This document shows positions 7,530-17,140 of a DNA stretch of 48,062 bases, piece after piece (position 1 is the stretch's first letter; each line of letters opens with the position of its first letter). This DNA is from Chitinophagales bacterium (GTDB lineage Bacteria > Bacteroidota > Bacteroidia > Chitinophagales > Chitinophagaceae): positions 1-48,062 of the forward strand of contig JAATFV010000194.1 in assembly GCA_015655015.1 (NCBI GenBank), written 5' to 3'. Under the pieces are notes generated by a model that did not search any database, was not told where the DNA came from, and saw only the letters and a list, made by a program, of their open reading frames with translations. Both the position numbers and the translations under genes were made by a program.

Positions 7530-9836
7530 TCATTTCCTTTTCCGCCGGATCAGCAGCACAGTGCCCAGGACGAGCAGCAGACCGGGCAGGATGCCAAGGA
7601 GCAAGGCCTTCAGGAGGTTCATACCGGCATTGCTCATCCGAAGTCTGTTATCCTTACTTTCCGGACGCGATGTATCGATGGGAAACTCACCGCCGCTGAG
7701 CCAGCCGAAGACGGCTGTATTAAAATAAAAATTAGCGTGACGCGGCGCCCCCCGGCCCAGCTCGGCATTGCTTAAAAAGTCTGCATCACCCGTGACAACA
7801 ATACGTTGTTCTTTACCGTTGATCGTCCGGGTCAGGCCCAGGGCTGTGGGAAGGGCTTTTCTTTCGTCCCCGTCTGCCGGAACATAGGCCACGGTGGAAG
7901 AATCTGTATTGAGCGGCTGCCTTTTATTCCAGCTGTGCGCAGGATCGGTCAGAAGGAGCGGCCGGATCGTAAAAGGCCCTTTATCTGTATAGGACAGGGC
8001 TGCCACGCTGGGCATAGAGACCCCGATGCTGTCTTCAAAAGGAGCTGCCAGAGCAGAGGAGAAGGCAGCAGCGGTTTTTGTCATATGAGGTATGGCCAGG
8101 TCCGGGGCATAGTCGGTGGACTGTTGTACAATCATTCCATCCATCATTTGTACGCCGAGCGTTTGGAGAAGTGGATTTAATACGGATTGTTTGCCGGGCT
8201 CTCCCGCAATGAGCAGGTTACCGCCTTTGTCGATAAAATTTTTGATCCGCATCAGGGTCGCAGCGTCAAAATCAGACCGTGGATCGGCAATGACGAGCGT
8301 ATTCACATCGTCCGGCAGGTCTTTATCCCTCAGCTCGACGCTATCCACATCAAACCCCTGGTTCACCAGTGAATAACGGAAGGTAATACGGGTAGAGACA
8401 TATCCATAGCTTTTATCCCCCAGCTTTGCCTGATCCCGTTCCAGCTGCCCTTTCAGGAAGGCTACTTTCGGGCCTTTTATTATCATGCGTTTCAGAGCGG
8501 CGCCCGTCTCTGCTTCAGAAGGGAATACGCCGGGGTCATCGAAGAGCCGCAGGAAGGTGGAATGCCCATTGTAGGTAAGATGCATCACATACCTGTTCTC
8601 TTCAGCAGCCAGATTGACGCCGGCGAGGGACTCACCGCTTACAAATCTATCCATGCCTGTTTTGAAGGATTTAGCATATTGTTCGGCGATCTTTTTCATA
8701 CTCAAACCCGGATATGATTTGAGGAACATCTCCGGATTGGGATATGGGATACTATAATAATAGATGTACTTAAAGTGGATATCATGTTTATACCGTATAT
8801 ACTGTTCCCATCTTATCACATCGGCATTACGCTGGGAAGGCTGTCCATTCCAATACCGCTGGTCCAGGAGATTAATATAGGAATCGACCTCCAGGGGACC
8901 ATCCTTCATTTTCTTAACGATCTGCTGTGAAGCAGGGGTCATGGTATTTCGCAGCGTGGCAGTAGTGTCCAGGTAGGCGATGAACCCCGGACGGGAGGAA
9001 AAATATCCGACTACAAGGGCGACGACTATGATCAGGCTATATCTTCCGGTTTTATAGAGCCAGGAGCGGGATTCCCTTCCGGACTGCAGCTTATAAATGC
9101 TCAGCGCTAAGAAGATATAGATAATCACGACAAAATAGATGACATCCTTGGAAGAGATGGCGCCTTGCGTCATACGGGAGGTCCTGCCGGAGATGGACAG
9201 GAAATAAGTGAGGTCCCGGACAAAGTCTATATCCTGCCAGAGCGTGCCGATATAATTGAGCACCGCCAGCATCACGAGCGTGCTCACGGCCGCCACCACC
9301 TGGTAGGAGGTCAGGCAGGACATGAACAGCCCAATGGCGGAGTAGGCGCACAATAACAGGTAGAGACCGAATACCCCCGCAAACATCAGCCCGGAGTCCG
9401 CGAGCTTGATATTCGACAAGCCTGCGAAGACGGGAATGGATAAGCAGACAGCAAGGGCCGCACAATAGATCATCATGGCGATGAACTTCCCAAAGACGAT
9501 CTCCCGTACTTTGATGGGAGAAGAGTAGAGCAGCTTGATCGTTCCGCTGCTGATCTCCCGGCTCATCAGCCCCATGGTCAGCAGGGGCAGGTAGAGATAG
9601 ATCTTGCTGGCGATAGCCGGGAAGATGCCAAAAGGCGGGGCGAAGATCTTCTCCGTAAGGCCATTCAGGTAGGAGAGATTGTCGCCGCCCATGCCCTGCA
9701 TGATCAGGAAATTATCCAGGGTACCGGTATAAGTGATCCCGCACTGGAAGAGGAAGACAATCAATAAGAACCAGGCGATGGGTGAAAAAAAGAGGGTGCT
9801 GAGCTCCAGCCTTGCGATATTTAGTGCGTTCTTCAT
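7530..9836 (-). CDS. GldF-GldG fusion: ABC-2 permease plus GldG-type auxiliary domain
   Basis: This is the membrane part of an ABC-2 transporter. The ATG at 9836 gives 768 residues and lies one base after the stop of the ATPase; the open frame extends upstream but overlaps the ATPase, so the longer start is rejected. Residues 1-240 hold about six membrane segments of ABC-2 permease type (starting MKNALNIARLELSTLFFSP). After a further membrane segment comes a large extracytoplasmic GldG/ABC_transp_aux domain (VIADPRSDFDAATLMRIKNFIDKGGNLLIAG), then a C-terminal membrane anchor ending in RRKRK. In Flavobacterium, GldF and GldG are separate and needed, with GldA, for gliding; fused versions occur in other Bacteroidota and do not by themselves prove gliding. 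It appears to be the last gene of the locus 2 operon. Confidence 0.9.
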   Translation of the reverse strand: MKNALNIARLELSTLFFSPIAWFLLIVFLFQCGITYTGTLDNFLIMQGMGGDNLSYLNGLTEKIFAPPFGIFPAIASKIYLYLPLLTMGLMSREISSGTIKLLYSSPIKVREIVFGKFIAMMIYCAALAVCLSIPVFAGLSNIKLADSGLMFAGVFGLYLLLCAYSAIGLFMSCLTSYQVVAAVSTLVMLAVLNYIGTLWQDIDFVRDLTYFLSISGRTSRMTQGAISSKDVIYFVVIIYIFLALSIYKLQSGRESRSWLYKTGRYSLIIVVALVVGYFSSRPGFIAYLDTTATLRNTMTPASQQIVKKMKDGPLEVDSYINLLDQRYWNGQPSQRNADVIRWEQYIRYKHDIHFKYIYYYSIPYPNPEMFLKSYPGLSMKKIAEQYAKSFKTGMDRFVSGESLAGVNLAAEENRYVMHLTYNGHSTFLRLFDDPGVFPSEAETGAALKRMIIKGPKVAFLKGQLERDQAKLGDKSYGYVSTRITFRYSLVNQGFDVDSVELRDKDLPDDVNTLVIADPRSDFDAATLMRIKNFIDKGGNLLIAGEPGKQSVLNPLLQTLGVQMMDGMIVQQSTDYAPDLAIPHMTKTAAAFSSALAAPFEDSIGVSMPSVAALSYTDKGPFTIRPLLLTDPAHSWNKRQPLNTDSSTVAYVPADGDERKALPTALGLTRTINGKEQRIVVTGDADFLSNAELGRGAPRHANFYFNTAVFGWLSGGEFPIDTSRPESKDNRLRMSNAGMNLLKALLLGILPGLLLVLGTVLLIRRKRK

Positions 9837-9837
9837 G

Positions 9838-10771
9838 TCAATGCTTATTAGGGACGTTGTTAGATAATTGGGCGAATATTTCGTCCATGGAACTTTTGTC
9901 CAGGGTGATCTCGGTAAGCTGCCAGTCTTTCTGTACGCTGGTGGTGACAATGCGGCGGGTGATGTCCTGGTCGCCGTTGAAGAAAATGCGGAGCTGTCTC
10001 TCCGTGAGGAAATCGACTTTTGTGACACCTTCAATTTTCATCAGCTCTCCGGCTGCCGGCGGGTTGAGCAGGGTTGTCAGCACGCTATGGGGTTCCACAT
10101 AATTATTAAATGCGTCCATCGTGTCGGAGAATACAATGCGTCCGCCTTCGATCATTTTAATATCCTTGCAAAGGAGCTGCACCTCGGGCAGGATATGGGT
10201 GGAAAAGATGACGGCCCTGTCAATCGCGATCTCCCTGATAAGCGCGCGGACCTCGATGATCTGGTTAGGGTCCAGGCCATTGGTAGGTTCATCCAGCACG
10301 ACAAGCTTTGGACGGTGGATGATGGCCTGCGCAATACCCACGCGCTGACGGTACCCCCCGGAGAGGTTGCGGATAAGACGGCTGCTGAAGTGGGTAATGC
10401 CACAGCGTTCCTTGGCCATTTCCACAGCAGCCTTACGCCCGGTTTTAGGGATCTGCCGTAATTTGGCGCAATGGGTCAGGTATTCATCGACCGTGGTCCA
10501 TATAAAGAGGTGGGTTCTGTGGAAGGAAGCCTATTTGTTTTTTGGCCTCTTCCGGGTGTTTCCGGAGGTCGATGTCATTGATATAGACCATCCCTTCCGT
10601 TTGGTTCAGCACACCGCACATGATATTCATCGTGGTGGATTTGCCGGCGCCGTTGGAGCCCAGCAGCCCGACAATGCCGGTCTGGTATATTTCCAGGTTG
10701 ATATCCCGGATAGCCCAGCTGCTGCTGTATTTATGAGACAAATGCTCAATTCTTACAATTGGTTCTTGCAT
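9838..10771 (-). pseudogene. ABC transporter ATPase, GldA-like, interrupted by a frameshift
   Basis: This is the ATPase of the transporter whose permease follows. The start (10771) encodes MQEPIVRIEHLSHKY, with Walker A GSNGAGKST and the Q-loop FLPQNPPLYMD, then reads into a stop (10485). The rest of the protein continues without interruption in another frame from about 10494: TVDEYLTHCAKLRQ, signature LSGGYRQRVGIAQA, Walker B LVVLDEPTNGLDP and the H-loop STHILPE. At about 10495 either one base is extra or two are missing in ATGGACCACGGTC. Apart from this the gene looks healthy, about 310 codons, so it is either a very recent mutation or a sequencing error. It starts 35 bp after susD of locus 2. 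Confidence 0.85.
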
Positions 10772-10806
10772 GTTTTTAGTTATACTATTTATGTGATGGG
10801 AGCCCC

Positions 10807-12222
10807 TTAGTTATAATTCGGGTTTTGGGTCAGATAGGGATCGAGCCGGATGTCCGAAAGAGGAATAGGATAAAGGGCATCGTAGGGCTGCCAGCCCGTT
10901 TTTTCCATACCCAGGACCCCGTCAATGGTTTCCGTCCTTTTCAGGTCGAACCAGCGGTTGCCCCCTTCGCAGAAAAGCTCGATCTGTCTTTCATGCATAA
11001 TGGCATTCAGGAGATCGGCTTGCGTCATAGCGGTAGTGGGGTTGAGACCGGCCCGGAGGCGGACCTGGTTGAGATCCGCCTTTGCGCTGTCGGTTTTACC
11101 CTGGTTGGCCAATGCTTCTGCACGGATAAGGTAGAGTTCGCCCAGCCGGAAGATCGTAAAGTCTTCCTGTGTAGGAGACGCTGCGTCGGTGTTCTTGTAT
11201 TTAAAGGGGTAATAATAAGTGATAGGCGCGCCATTCAGGTCTCCCGCCATGGAACCTACCCAATCCGCCTGGCGCCGGTCATTCGGTTCGAAAGCGGTCA
11301 TCAGGGAATTAGTGAGCGCGAATGTAGGCGATGAAGCATAGTACGGGGGAACAAAAAGGGTAGCTACCGATGTCTGGTAATAAAGTCCGTTACCGGGCAG
11401 CGCCCAGATGGTCTCACTGCTGCCGTCGAGGAAGACGTTATCGGGATCCTGCTCGAGGCTGTAATTGCCCGTGTTGATGACCTGGCTGGCCAGGTTGGCG
11501 GCGAGCTCGTATTGCTTGCGGTAGAGATAGATCTTCGAAAGCAGGGACATGGCCGTGTATATATTAGGACGCGCCCTGCCCGCTGAAGGATAGTCTGCCG
11601 TCAGCAGGGATAGGGCATCGCCGAGATCGGTAATGATCTGTCCATAGACAGAGTCTACCGAAGTACGGCTCAGTGCTGCATTGGTTTTATAGTTGGTGGA
11701 GAGCGGTATAGGCACTGCACCGAAAATATTGACCAGGTTGAAATAATACAGGGCGCGCACGACCTTCATTTCTCCCGTCAGCTGTTGTTTCAGCGGCACG
11801 CTGAGACCGGCGCTGCCTTCGACCCCTTCAAGACAGGCGTTCACCTGGTAAATGGGTTGATAAGCTGTCTGCCAGAGAGAACCGACATAAGTGTTGTCGG
11901 AGAGGATGGCATTGTTAAACAGCTGGGCGGCGGCAGCATCATATGACTGGGTATTATAAAGCTCGTCTCCCGAGAGACCTGTACATTCCGGCATCAGCGA
12001 GCTGAGAATGGAGGACTGACCGTCCACTACCTGGAAGTTATGATAGACGCCTGCTATGGCGCTCATCACGTCCGCGCTATCGGCGAATACCTGCGAAGCA
12101 GCTACCGAGGTGACCGGGTTAGGGGGTATTTCGATGAGCTTTTTGCAGGAGGAGAATAGGCCGGCGCAGGCGAATGCAAGCGCCAGGATCTGTATGGTAT
12201 GTATAGAGAATTTATTTTTCAT
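10807..12222 (-). CDS. SusD/RagB-family outer-membrane lipoprotein (locus 2)
   Basis: This is the substrate-binding lipoprotein paired with the SusC at 12235-15753. The 471-residue protein has a lipoprotein signal with Cys at residue 26 (LFSSC-KKL). Family marks are VVRALYYFNLVNIFGAVPIP, HERQIELFCEGGNRWFDLKR and the end TQNPNYN. The ATG at 12222 is 12 bp after the susC stop. It is a paralogue of the locus 1 SusD, with the same lengths between landmarks. Two ABC transporter genes follow in the same direction, the first only 35 bp away, which suggests cotranscription. Confidence 0.95.
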   Translation of the reverse strand: MKNKFSIHTIQILALAFACAGLFSSCKKLIEIPPNPVTSVAASQVFADSADVMSAIAGVYHNFQVVDGQSSILSSLMPECTGLSGDELYNTQSYDAAAAQLFNNAILSDNTYVGSLWQTAYQPIYQVNACLEGVEGSAGLSVPLKQQLTGEMKVVRALYYFNLVNIFGAVPIPLSTNYKTNAALSRTSVDSVYGQIITDLGDALSLLTADYPSAGRARPNIYTAMSLLSKIYLYRKQYELAANLASQVINTGNYSLEQDPDNVFLDGSSETIWALPGNGLYYQTSVATLFVPPYYASSPTFALTNSLMTAFEPNDRRQADWVGSMAGDLNGAPITYYYPFKYKNTDAASPTQEDFTIFRLGELYLIRAEALANQGKTDSAKADLNQVRLRAGLNPTTAMTQADLLNAIMHERQIELFCEGGNRWFDLKRTETIDGVLGMEKTGWQPYDALYPIPLSDIRLDPYLTQNPNYN

Positions 12223-12234
12223 TGGTTGTCCTGG

Positions 12235-15200
12235 TTAAAAGTTAAACGATATTCCGCCTGTCACGGTGCGCTGGATGGGGATGGCATACAGGTTAGCGAT
12301 CTCAGGATCGCCCACTTTGTACCCGGTGAAGGTCAGCAGGTTCTGCGCGTTGATATAAAAGCGGAAACTCTTAATGTTCAGTTTTTTCAACGCAGCGTCG
12401 GGCAGTGCATAAGCAAATGAGAGCGTTTTCAGCCTGATATAAGAGGCGTCGCTGTATACCCCGGAAGAGCTGATAAAAGCATAGGAGGCGTTAAACGCCT
12501 GGGACCCGTTCTGTGCAGTGGCCCTTTGCAGGTCGGAGTGATCGCCTGGTTGTCTCCAGTGATTGAGAACCTGTACGGGCGCATTGTTCTGAGAGCCCGG
12601 TGTGCCGTAAGTGTAGACGCTGTAGAGATAGTTGTATCCCATTTGTTTGGAGAATTGGAAGAAGAGCGTCAGGCTGAATGCTTTGTAGCTAAGGGTATTT
12701 CCGAGGCCTCCGGTGAACTTCGGCTGGAGGTCCACCAGGGGCTGCCAGTCGCCGCCCTGGGATACCGGCAGGTAATTCGGAGAATAAGTAGGAGTACCCT
12801 TTGCCGTATAGAACTGGAAGAGGCCTGTGGTATCATTGACGCCTTTATAACGGTAGCCGCTTCGGATGCTGGTGGACTTGCCGATGAAATAGGTGGAGGC
12901 ATAGGGTGAGCTGGCAAGACCGGGAAAGGCGATCAGCTTATTACGGTTGAAGGAAATATTGAAACTGGATGACCAGGAAAAGTTCTTCTTCCTGATATTC
13001 GTCGAGCTGAGGGTAAACTCCCAGCCGGCATTCTGGATAGTAGCATTGAAGTTCTCCACCACGGATCCAAAGCCCGTTATAACAGGCAGGGGATAACCGG
13101 TCAGTTGGTTACCGATACGGCTGCGGTACCAGGTGGCGTTCAGAAGAAGGCGGTCATGAAAAAATCCGAGATCGAGGGCCACATTCCAGCTCTTCTTGGT
13201 ATCCCAGCTATAGTCGGGATTCAGCAGGTTAGTCGGCACGTAGGGGCTGATGTTCTGAAAGGAAGCTACATATTGCACCGGTTGCCAGAAAGCCTGGTAT
13301 TGGTATGGAGAGGTGGCGTCAGAACCGCTGGTCCCGTAGTTCCCATATAATTTTGCGTAGCTGATAAAAGGCAGGGCTTTTTTGAAAACCTCCTCTTCCG
13401 AAAAGATCCAGCCCATTCCGATGGACCCGAAATTCCCGAATTGCCGGCCAGGTCCGAAATTGCTGGATCCATCCCTTCTGCCGGTGAGGCTTATGATATA
13501 TTTCTGTTCATAGATGTACCCGATACGCCCATAGGCCGCGTCATATTTATAGATGCTGTTATCTACCGAAGCAGTTATCGTGGTAGCGCCGGCGAGGGAT
13601 CCCAGTAAGGCATCATTGGGATAACCGGATCCGTTAGTGGTGCTGGTAGAAGAGAAATTCTTTTTATAGGTGGCGCCGGCAAGTGCGGTCAATACGCCTC
13701 TACCGATGGCCAGTTTGTAATCCAGCTGCGGCTCGATGTTAATAGTCTGGAACGTATTATTGCCAAAGTTGGCCTGTGACATGGCATAGGTCGGTGGCAA
13801 GGTAGTGGAGGGGGCCGCGTTGTTCTCGATGGTATTGAGCCTGCTGTAACCGGCGTTGACACTGAGATTGAACCCGGAGAACAGCTGGTAGCCGACACGG
13901 AGGCTATTCATGAGGTTAAAGGTCTGGAGAACGGCCGGTTGCCTGAGCCCTGCAGCCATCTGGGTGCCGCTGGTGACGTCAACACCCTTATAGGACCACA
14001 CCAGCTTGCCGTTGGGGTCTGTGAGATTGGGATTATCGGGGGGCAGCAGGAGTGCCGTTAGCAGGTTAGGAATAGGTGTGGAATTATTCCTGTCGTAGGA
14101 ATAATCCGTTCCCAGGTCGATGCTCAGCCGGTGGTCGGTGGAATTATGATGGACGCCGGAATGAAGGCTATACCTGTTTTCCGCAAAGTCGCCGGGGAAG
14201 TTATAAGTGGACCGGGTATAACCCGCGGTAGCGATAAAAGTCGTATTAGCCGAGCCGCCGGATAAAGACGCATGTACATCCGTGTTATTGGAAGTACCGC
14301 CGAAATACTCGTGGAACCAATCCGTATATTTGGTCGAATCGAAGATGAGCAGATCCGGAGCATAACCGCCGGAATATTGTGTAAGATTCGGTGTATTGCC
14401 GTCATTGGCGATCGCCTCCCTTCTCAGCTGGAGATACTGCTGTGTATTGAGCATATGCACCTGCCGGGTGATTTTATTGGGACCTGTATTGACCGAAAGG
14501 TTAAAATCCGTTCTTCCTGCTTTTCCTTTTTTAGTGGTGATCAGCACTACGCCATGGGCGCCCTGTGTACCATAAATGGAAGTGGCGTCGGCATCTTTCA
14601 GGATACTGATGCTTTCGATATCGGTTGGGTTGATGCTATTGAAGGGACTCATGCCGCCGAAAGAGTTATTGTAATTGGTGCTCGATGCCAGGGTTGAAAG
14701 GGCGTTGATCTTGCCGTTCTGCGGGGCGAAGGGGACGCCGTCGATGATGAACAGCGGCTGGTCGAAAACCGGAGTGTTGGGATTGCTTTGTAAGGTATTC
14801 TGCCCGCGGATCTGCAGCTGGACCGTAGAACCCGGCGCACCGTTGGTAGGCGTGACAGACAATCCCGCCACCTGTCCTTCAAGGGCCATGAGCACATTGG
14901 TGACAGGCTGCTTCTCTATCTGTGCGGCCGTGACCGTACCGATGGACCCTACGCTGAAACGCCGGGAGGTAGTGCCATAAGCCTGAACGATGGTCTGGTC
15001 GAGCGGACTCATGTTGGGTTTCAGAACTACGGAGATATACCTGTCTTCCCGGACACGGACGACTTTGGATTCATAGGCAGCATAGGAGAAAATAAGGCTC
15101 AGGTTGTCCGGCGCATTGTGTAAAGTGAAAAAACCTTTCTCATTCGTTTCTGTGCCCTTCCGGGAGCCTTCAACCTGGACAGTGGCGCCATAGAGGGGAT

Positions 15201-15753
15201 GGCCCAGGGAATCGAGCACATATCCTGTCACATCATTGACGTTATTTCCATCTTCAGCGACAGGAGCTGTTGTAGACTGCATGGGTTGCGCCTGGGCCCG
15301 GACCACTCTCTGGCTGATGACAATGGTCTTGTTCTCGATGATATAATCCAGCCCCTGATCGCGTAATACCTCTTTCAGGAAGTCCTCCAGCTTTTTCTTT
15401 TTTGCCGAGATAGTAACAGGGTTCTTGTATTGGATCTGGTCGGGGTTGTAAAAGACCAGGTAGCCGGTCTGTTCCTTAATAACAGCAAAAATCTTTGTCA
15501 GGGAAACGTCCTTCCCGTTGAACGTGATGGTCGGGGTCCTCGTGGATTCCCGGGAGGATTGCGAGGTGCCCGTAGGCGCCTGAGCAGGCTGCGGGGCCGT
15601 TATCTGTGCATGGATCCCCCTGTTGAACAGGAAACTGACTACGAGCAGAAGAGATACTTTTTTTCTCATGTTCCGCCATGTTTTGGTGAAAGGTCCTGAC
15701 AGGGATGGACACAATAAAGTCCCTGCAGGCCTTGAGTGAGCCTTAATTTGCAT
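12235..15753 (-). CDS. SusC/RagA-family TonB-dependent transporter with STN domain (locus 2)
   Basis: This is an outer-membrane importer of 1172 residues. The start MQIKAHSRP is kept because the leader conserved before the locus 1 and 3 susC genes sits immediately upstream. The hydrophobic signal is at about 29-50 (MRKKVSLLLVV to IHAQ), so the first 28 residues are a pre-signal extension. Then come an STN domain (about 73-150), a carboxypeptidase-regulatory-like domain (about 174-247), a plug with QAYGTTSRRFSVGSIGTV and SILKDADATSIYGTQGAHGV, and a barrel ending in GGISFNF. It is closely related to the locus 1 SusC through the plug (GQNTL, FDQPLFIIDGVPFAPQNG). The STN domain implies signalling to the adjacent FecR. 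Confidence 0.96.
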   Translation of the reverse strand: MQIKAHSRPAGTLLCPSLSGPFTKTWRNMRKKVSLLLVVSFLFNRGIHAQITAPQPAQAPTGTSQSSRESTRTPTITFNGKDVSLTKIFAVIKEQTGYLVFYNPDQIQYKNPVTISAKKKKLEDFLKEVLRDQGLDYIIENKTIVISQRVVRAQAQPMQSTTAPVAEDGNNVNDVTGYVLDSLGHPLYGATVQVEGSRKGTETNEKGFFTLHNAPDNLSLIFSYAAYESKVVRVREDRYISVVLKPNMSPLDQTIVQAYGTTSRRFSVGSIGTVTAAQIEKQPVTNVLMALEGQVAGLSVTPTNGAPGSTVQLQIRGQNTLQSNPNTPVFDQPLFIIDGVPFAPQNGKINALSTLASSTNYNNSFGGMSPFNSINPTDIESISILKDADATSIYGTQGAHGVVLITTKKGKAGRTDFNLSVNTGPNKITRQVHMLNTQQYLQLRREAIANDGNTPNLTQYSGGYAPDLLIFDSTKYTDWFHEYFGGTSNNTDVHASLSGGSANTTFIATAGYTRSTYNFPGDFAENRYSLHSGVHHNSTDHRLSIDLGTDYSYDRNNSTPIPNLLTALLLPPDNPNLTDPNGKLVWSYKGVDVTSGTQMAAGLRQPAVLQTFNLMNSLRVGYQLFSGFNLSVNAGYSRLNTIENNAAPSTTLPPTYAMSQANFGNNTFQTINIEPQLDYKLAIGRGVLTALAGATYKKNFSSTSTTNGSGYPNDALLGSLAGATTITASVDNSIYKYDAAYGRIGYIYEQKYIISLTGRRDGSSNFGPGRQFGNFGSIGMGWIFSEEEVFKKALPFISYAKLYGNYGTSGSDATSPYQYQAFWQPVQYVASFQNISPYVPTNLLNPDYSWDTKKSWNVALDLGFFHDRLLLNATWYRSRIGNQLTGYPLPVITGFGSVVENFNATIQNAGWEFTLSSTNIRKKNFSWSSSFNISFNRNKLIAFPGLASSPYASTYFIGKSTSIRSGYRYKGVNDTTGLFQFYTAKGTPTYSPNYLPVSQGGDWQPLVDLQPKFTGGLGNTLSYKAFSLTLFFQFSKQMGYNYLYSVYTYGTPGSQNNAPVQVLNHWRQPGDHSDLQRATAQNGSQAFNASYAFISSSGVYSDASYIRLKTLSFAYALPDAALKKLNIKSFRFYINAQNLLTFTGYKVGDPEIANLYAIPIQRTVTGGISFNF

Positions 15754-15771
15754 ACTTTCGCGTTGTTTAGG
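15754..15771 (-). promoter_or_regulatory. Conserved A-rich leader before susC (locus 2)
   Basis: Coding-strand bases CCTAAACAACGCGAAAGT directly precede the ATG at 15753 and match the leaders of locus 1 and locus 3. Just beyond it, ATAAGCAGT is also shared with locus 1 in the plus-strand reading (15779-15787 here, 5008-5016 there), so the conserved block spans more than a ribosome-binding region. Confidence 0.5.
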
Positions 15772-15825
15772 TCAATAAAATAAGCAGTCTGTGATAGGAC
15801 GGTCTTTTGGCGGCCTGAACACTTT

Positions 15826-15858
15826 ACCGTCATGTGGGGCAACACGTGGCGGTTTTTT
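15826..15858 (+). terminator. Intrinsic terminator antisense to locus 2 susC leader
   Basis: CCGTCATGTG (15827-15836) pairs with CACGTGGCGG (15843-15852) around GGGCAA, followed by six T (15853-15858). Two of the ten pairs are U-G in plus-strand RNA and would be A-C mismatches on the minus strand. The neighbouring genes both run on the minus strand, so this hairpin ends an antisense transcript, as proposed for locus 1 and locus 3. Confidence 0.62.
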
Positions 15859-15887
15859 ATTCAGGATATTATATTCATGGATGAAGC

Positions 15888-17072
15888 TTATTGCATAACG
15901 ATCAGCTTTTTCCCTTCGATCCGGGATCTCACCCCCATTCTTTCCAGGATTTTCAGCACCTGCGCCAGGTTCAGGTCTTTGCCCATTTCCCCCGCAAAAG
16001 GCAGATCGGGGACAGGTCCCTCATAGACAATGTCCACATCATACCAGCGGGACAGCTGGCGCAGGACCACGGGAAGGCTGGCGCGGCGGAAATAAAAGCT
16101 GCCGTTTTTCCAGGCGATCACCTCGGCCATGTCCACATGGCTGATCACTTTAACGGCATCGGTCACCTGGGCCTGCTGGCCGGGTTTCAGGATCTCCCCT
16201 TTCCCCGAATGGCTGACCTTTACAGCCCCCTCCAAAAGAGATACTTTTATCTCCTTCTCATCATCATAGGTATTGGCATTGAAATGAGTTCCCATGACGG
16301 TAATATCCATGGCGCCTTTATTCACGACAAAGGGATGGCTGACATCGTCAGCCACTTCGAAGTACGCCTCTCCGGTGATGGAGACTTTACGTTCGGCGCC
16401 TGTAAAGGCCGTAGGGTAAGTGATCGAGCTGGCGGAGTTGAGCCAGACACGGGTGCCTTCCGGCAGTGTCAGCTGGTACTGGCCGCCGCGGGGAGTGTAT
16501 AAAGTGTTATAAAGAACAGAGCTGGTTTCCCCGGCAGAGGAAGCCTTATAAGCAAGCTGGCCCGTAGCCAGCTTTTCCACCTTTGTGTTTCCCTGTTCAG
16601 CCAAAGTGCCGTTCACGGCGCTGTCGAGAATGATCCTGCCCCCGCCGGCCAGGGTAAGTACGGCCCTGTTGCCGCCGGGACGGGCGTCATGGACAGCGGA
16701 GATTGCGGGAAGGACAGGAGGTGACGAAGGCTTATGGGACCAGATCCGGAAGCCGGCAACGATAAGCAGCAGGACAGCAGCAGCTGCCGCAGGACGCCAG
16801 AACTTCCGTTGCTGGCCGATGGGAACAACGACAGGTTTTTCATTGCCGGATGCGTTGAACAGCTTAGCCTGTATCCTATCGAGAGCGGGCGTTGCCAGAA
16901 GCCGGATATCGTCGCCAGGCTGATAACCCTGCCAGGCCTCCTCCAGAACGTCCCTTAGCAGATCATCTTCCTGCACGGTGCTGATCCAGTCCGACAGTTC
17001 CTCCCGTTCTGCGGTGGTGCAGGCTCCCTCAAAGTAGCGGCCGATCAGATAAGCGATCCTGTTATCATCCAT
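15888..17072 (-). CDS. FecR-family anti-sigma factor (locus 2)
   Basis: This is an inner-membrane anti-sigma regulator of the locus 2 sigma factor. The ATG at 17072 gives 394 residues; a TTG eight codons earlier is possible but less likely. The cytoplasmic N-terminal part contains YLIGRYFEGACTTAEREEL, a membrane segment lies at about 92-111, then the FecR domain (LPEGTRVWLNSASSITYP, GEAYFEVADD) and a C-terminal STN-like/DUF4974 domain (LRQLSRWYDVDIVYEG). It starts about 70 bp after the sigma gene and is followed by a 134-bp spacer with the antisense terminator. Confidence 0.95.
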   Translation of the reverse strand: MDDNRIAYLIGRYFEGACTTAEREELSDWISTVQEDDLLRDVLEEAWQGYQPGDDIRLLATPALDRIQAKLFNASGNEKPVVVPIGQQRKFWRPAAAAAVLLLIVAGFRIWSHKPSSPPVLPAISAVHDARPGGNRAVLTLAGGGRIILDSAVNGTLAEQGNTKVEKLATGQLAYKASSAGETSSVLYNTLYTPRGGQYQLTLPEGTRVWLNSASSITYPTAFTGAERKVSITGEAYFEVADDVSHPFVVNKGAMDITVMGTHFNANTYDDEKEIKVSLLEGAVKVSHSGKGEILKPGQQAQVTDAVKVISHVDMAEVIAWKNGSFYFRRASLPVVLRQLSRWYDVDIVYEGPVPDLPFAGEMGKDLNLAQVLKILERMGVRSRIEGKKLIVMQ

Positions 17073-17140
17073 AAGGAGGCGTTTTATAATAGACAAACGG
17101 CAGGGAGGATAGGCATAGTCAGGTCGAAAAATATTTTTAT

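Noticed and set aside
10484..10505. Programmed ribosomal frameshift in the ABC ATPase
   Set aside because: There is no slippery heptamer, no downstream structure that I could see, and this family is not known for recoding.
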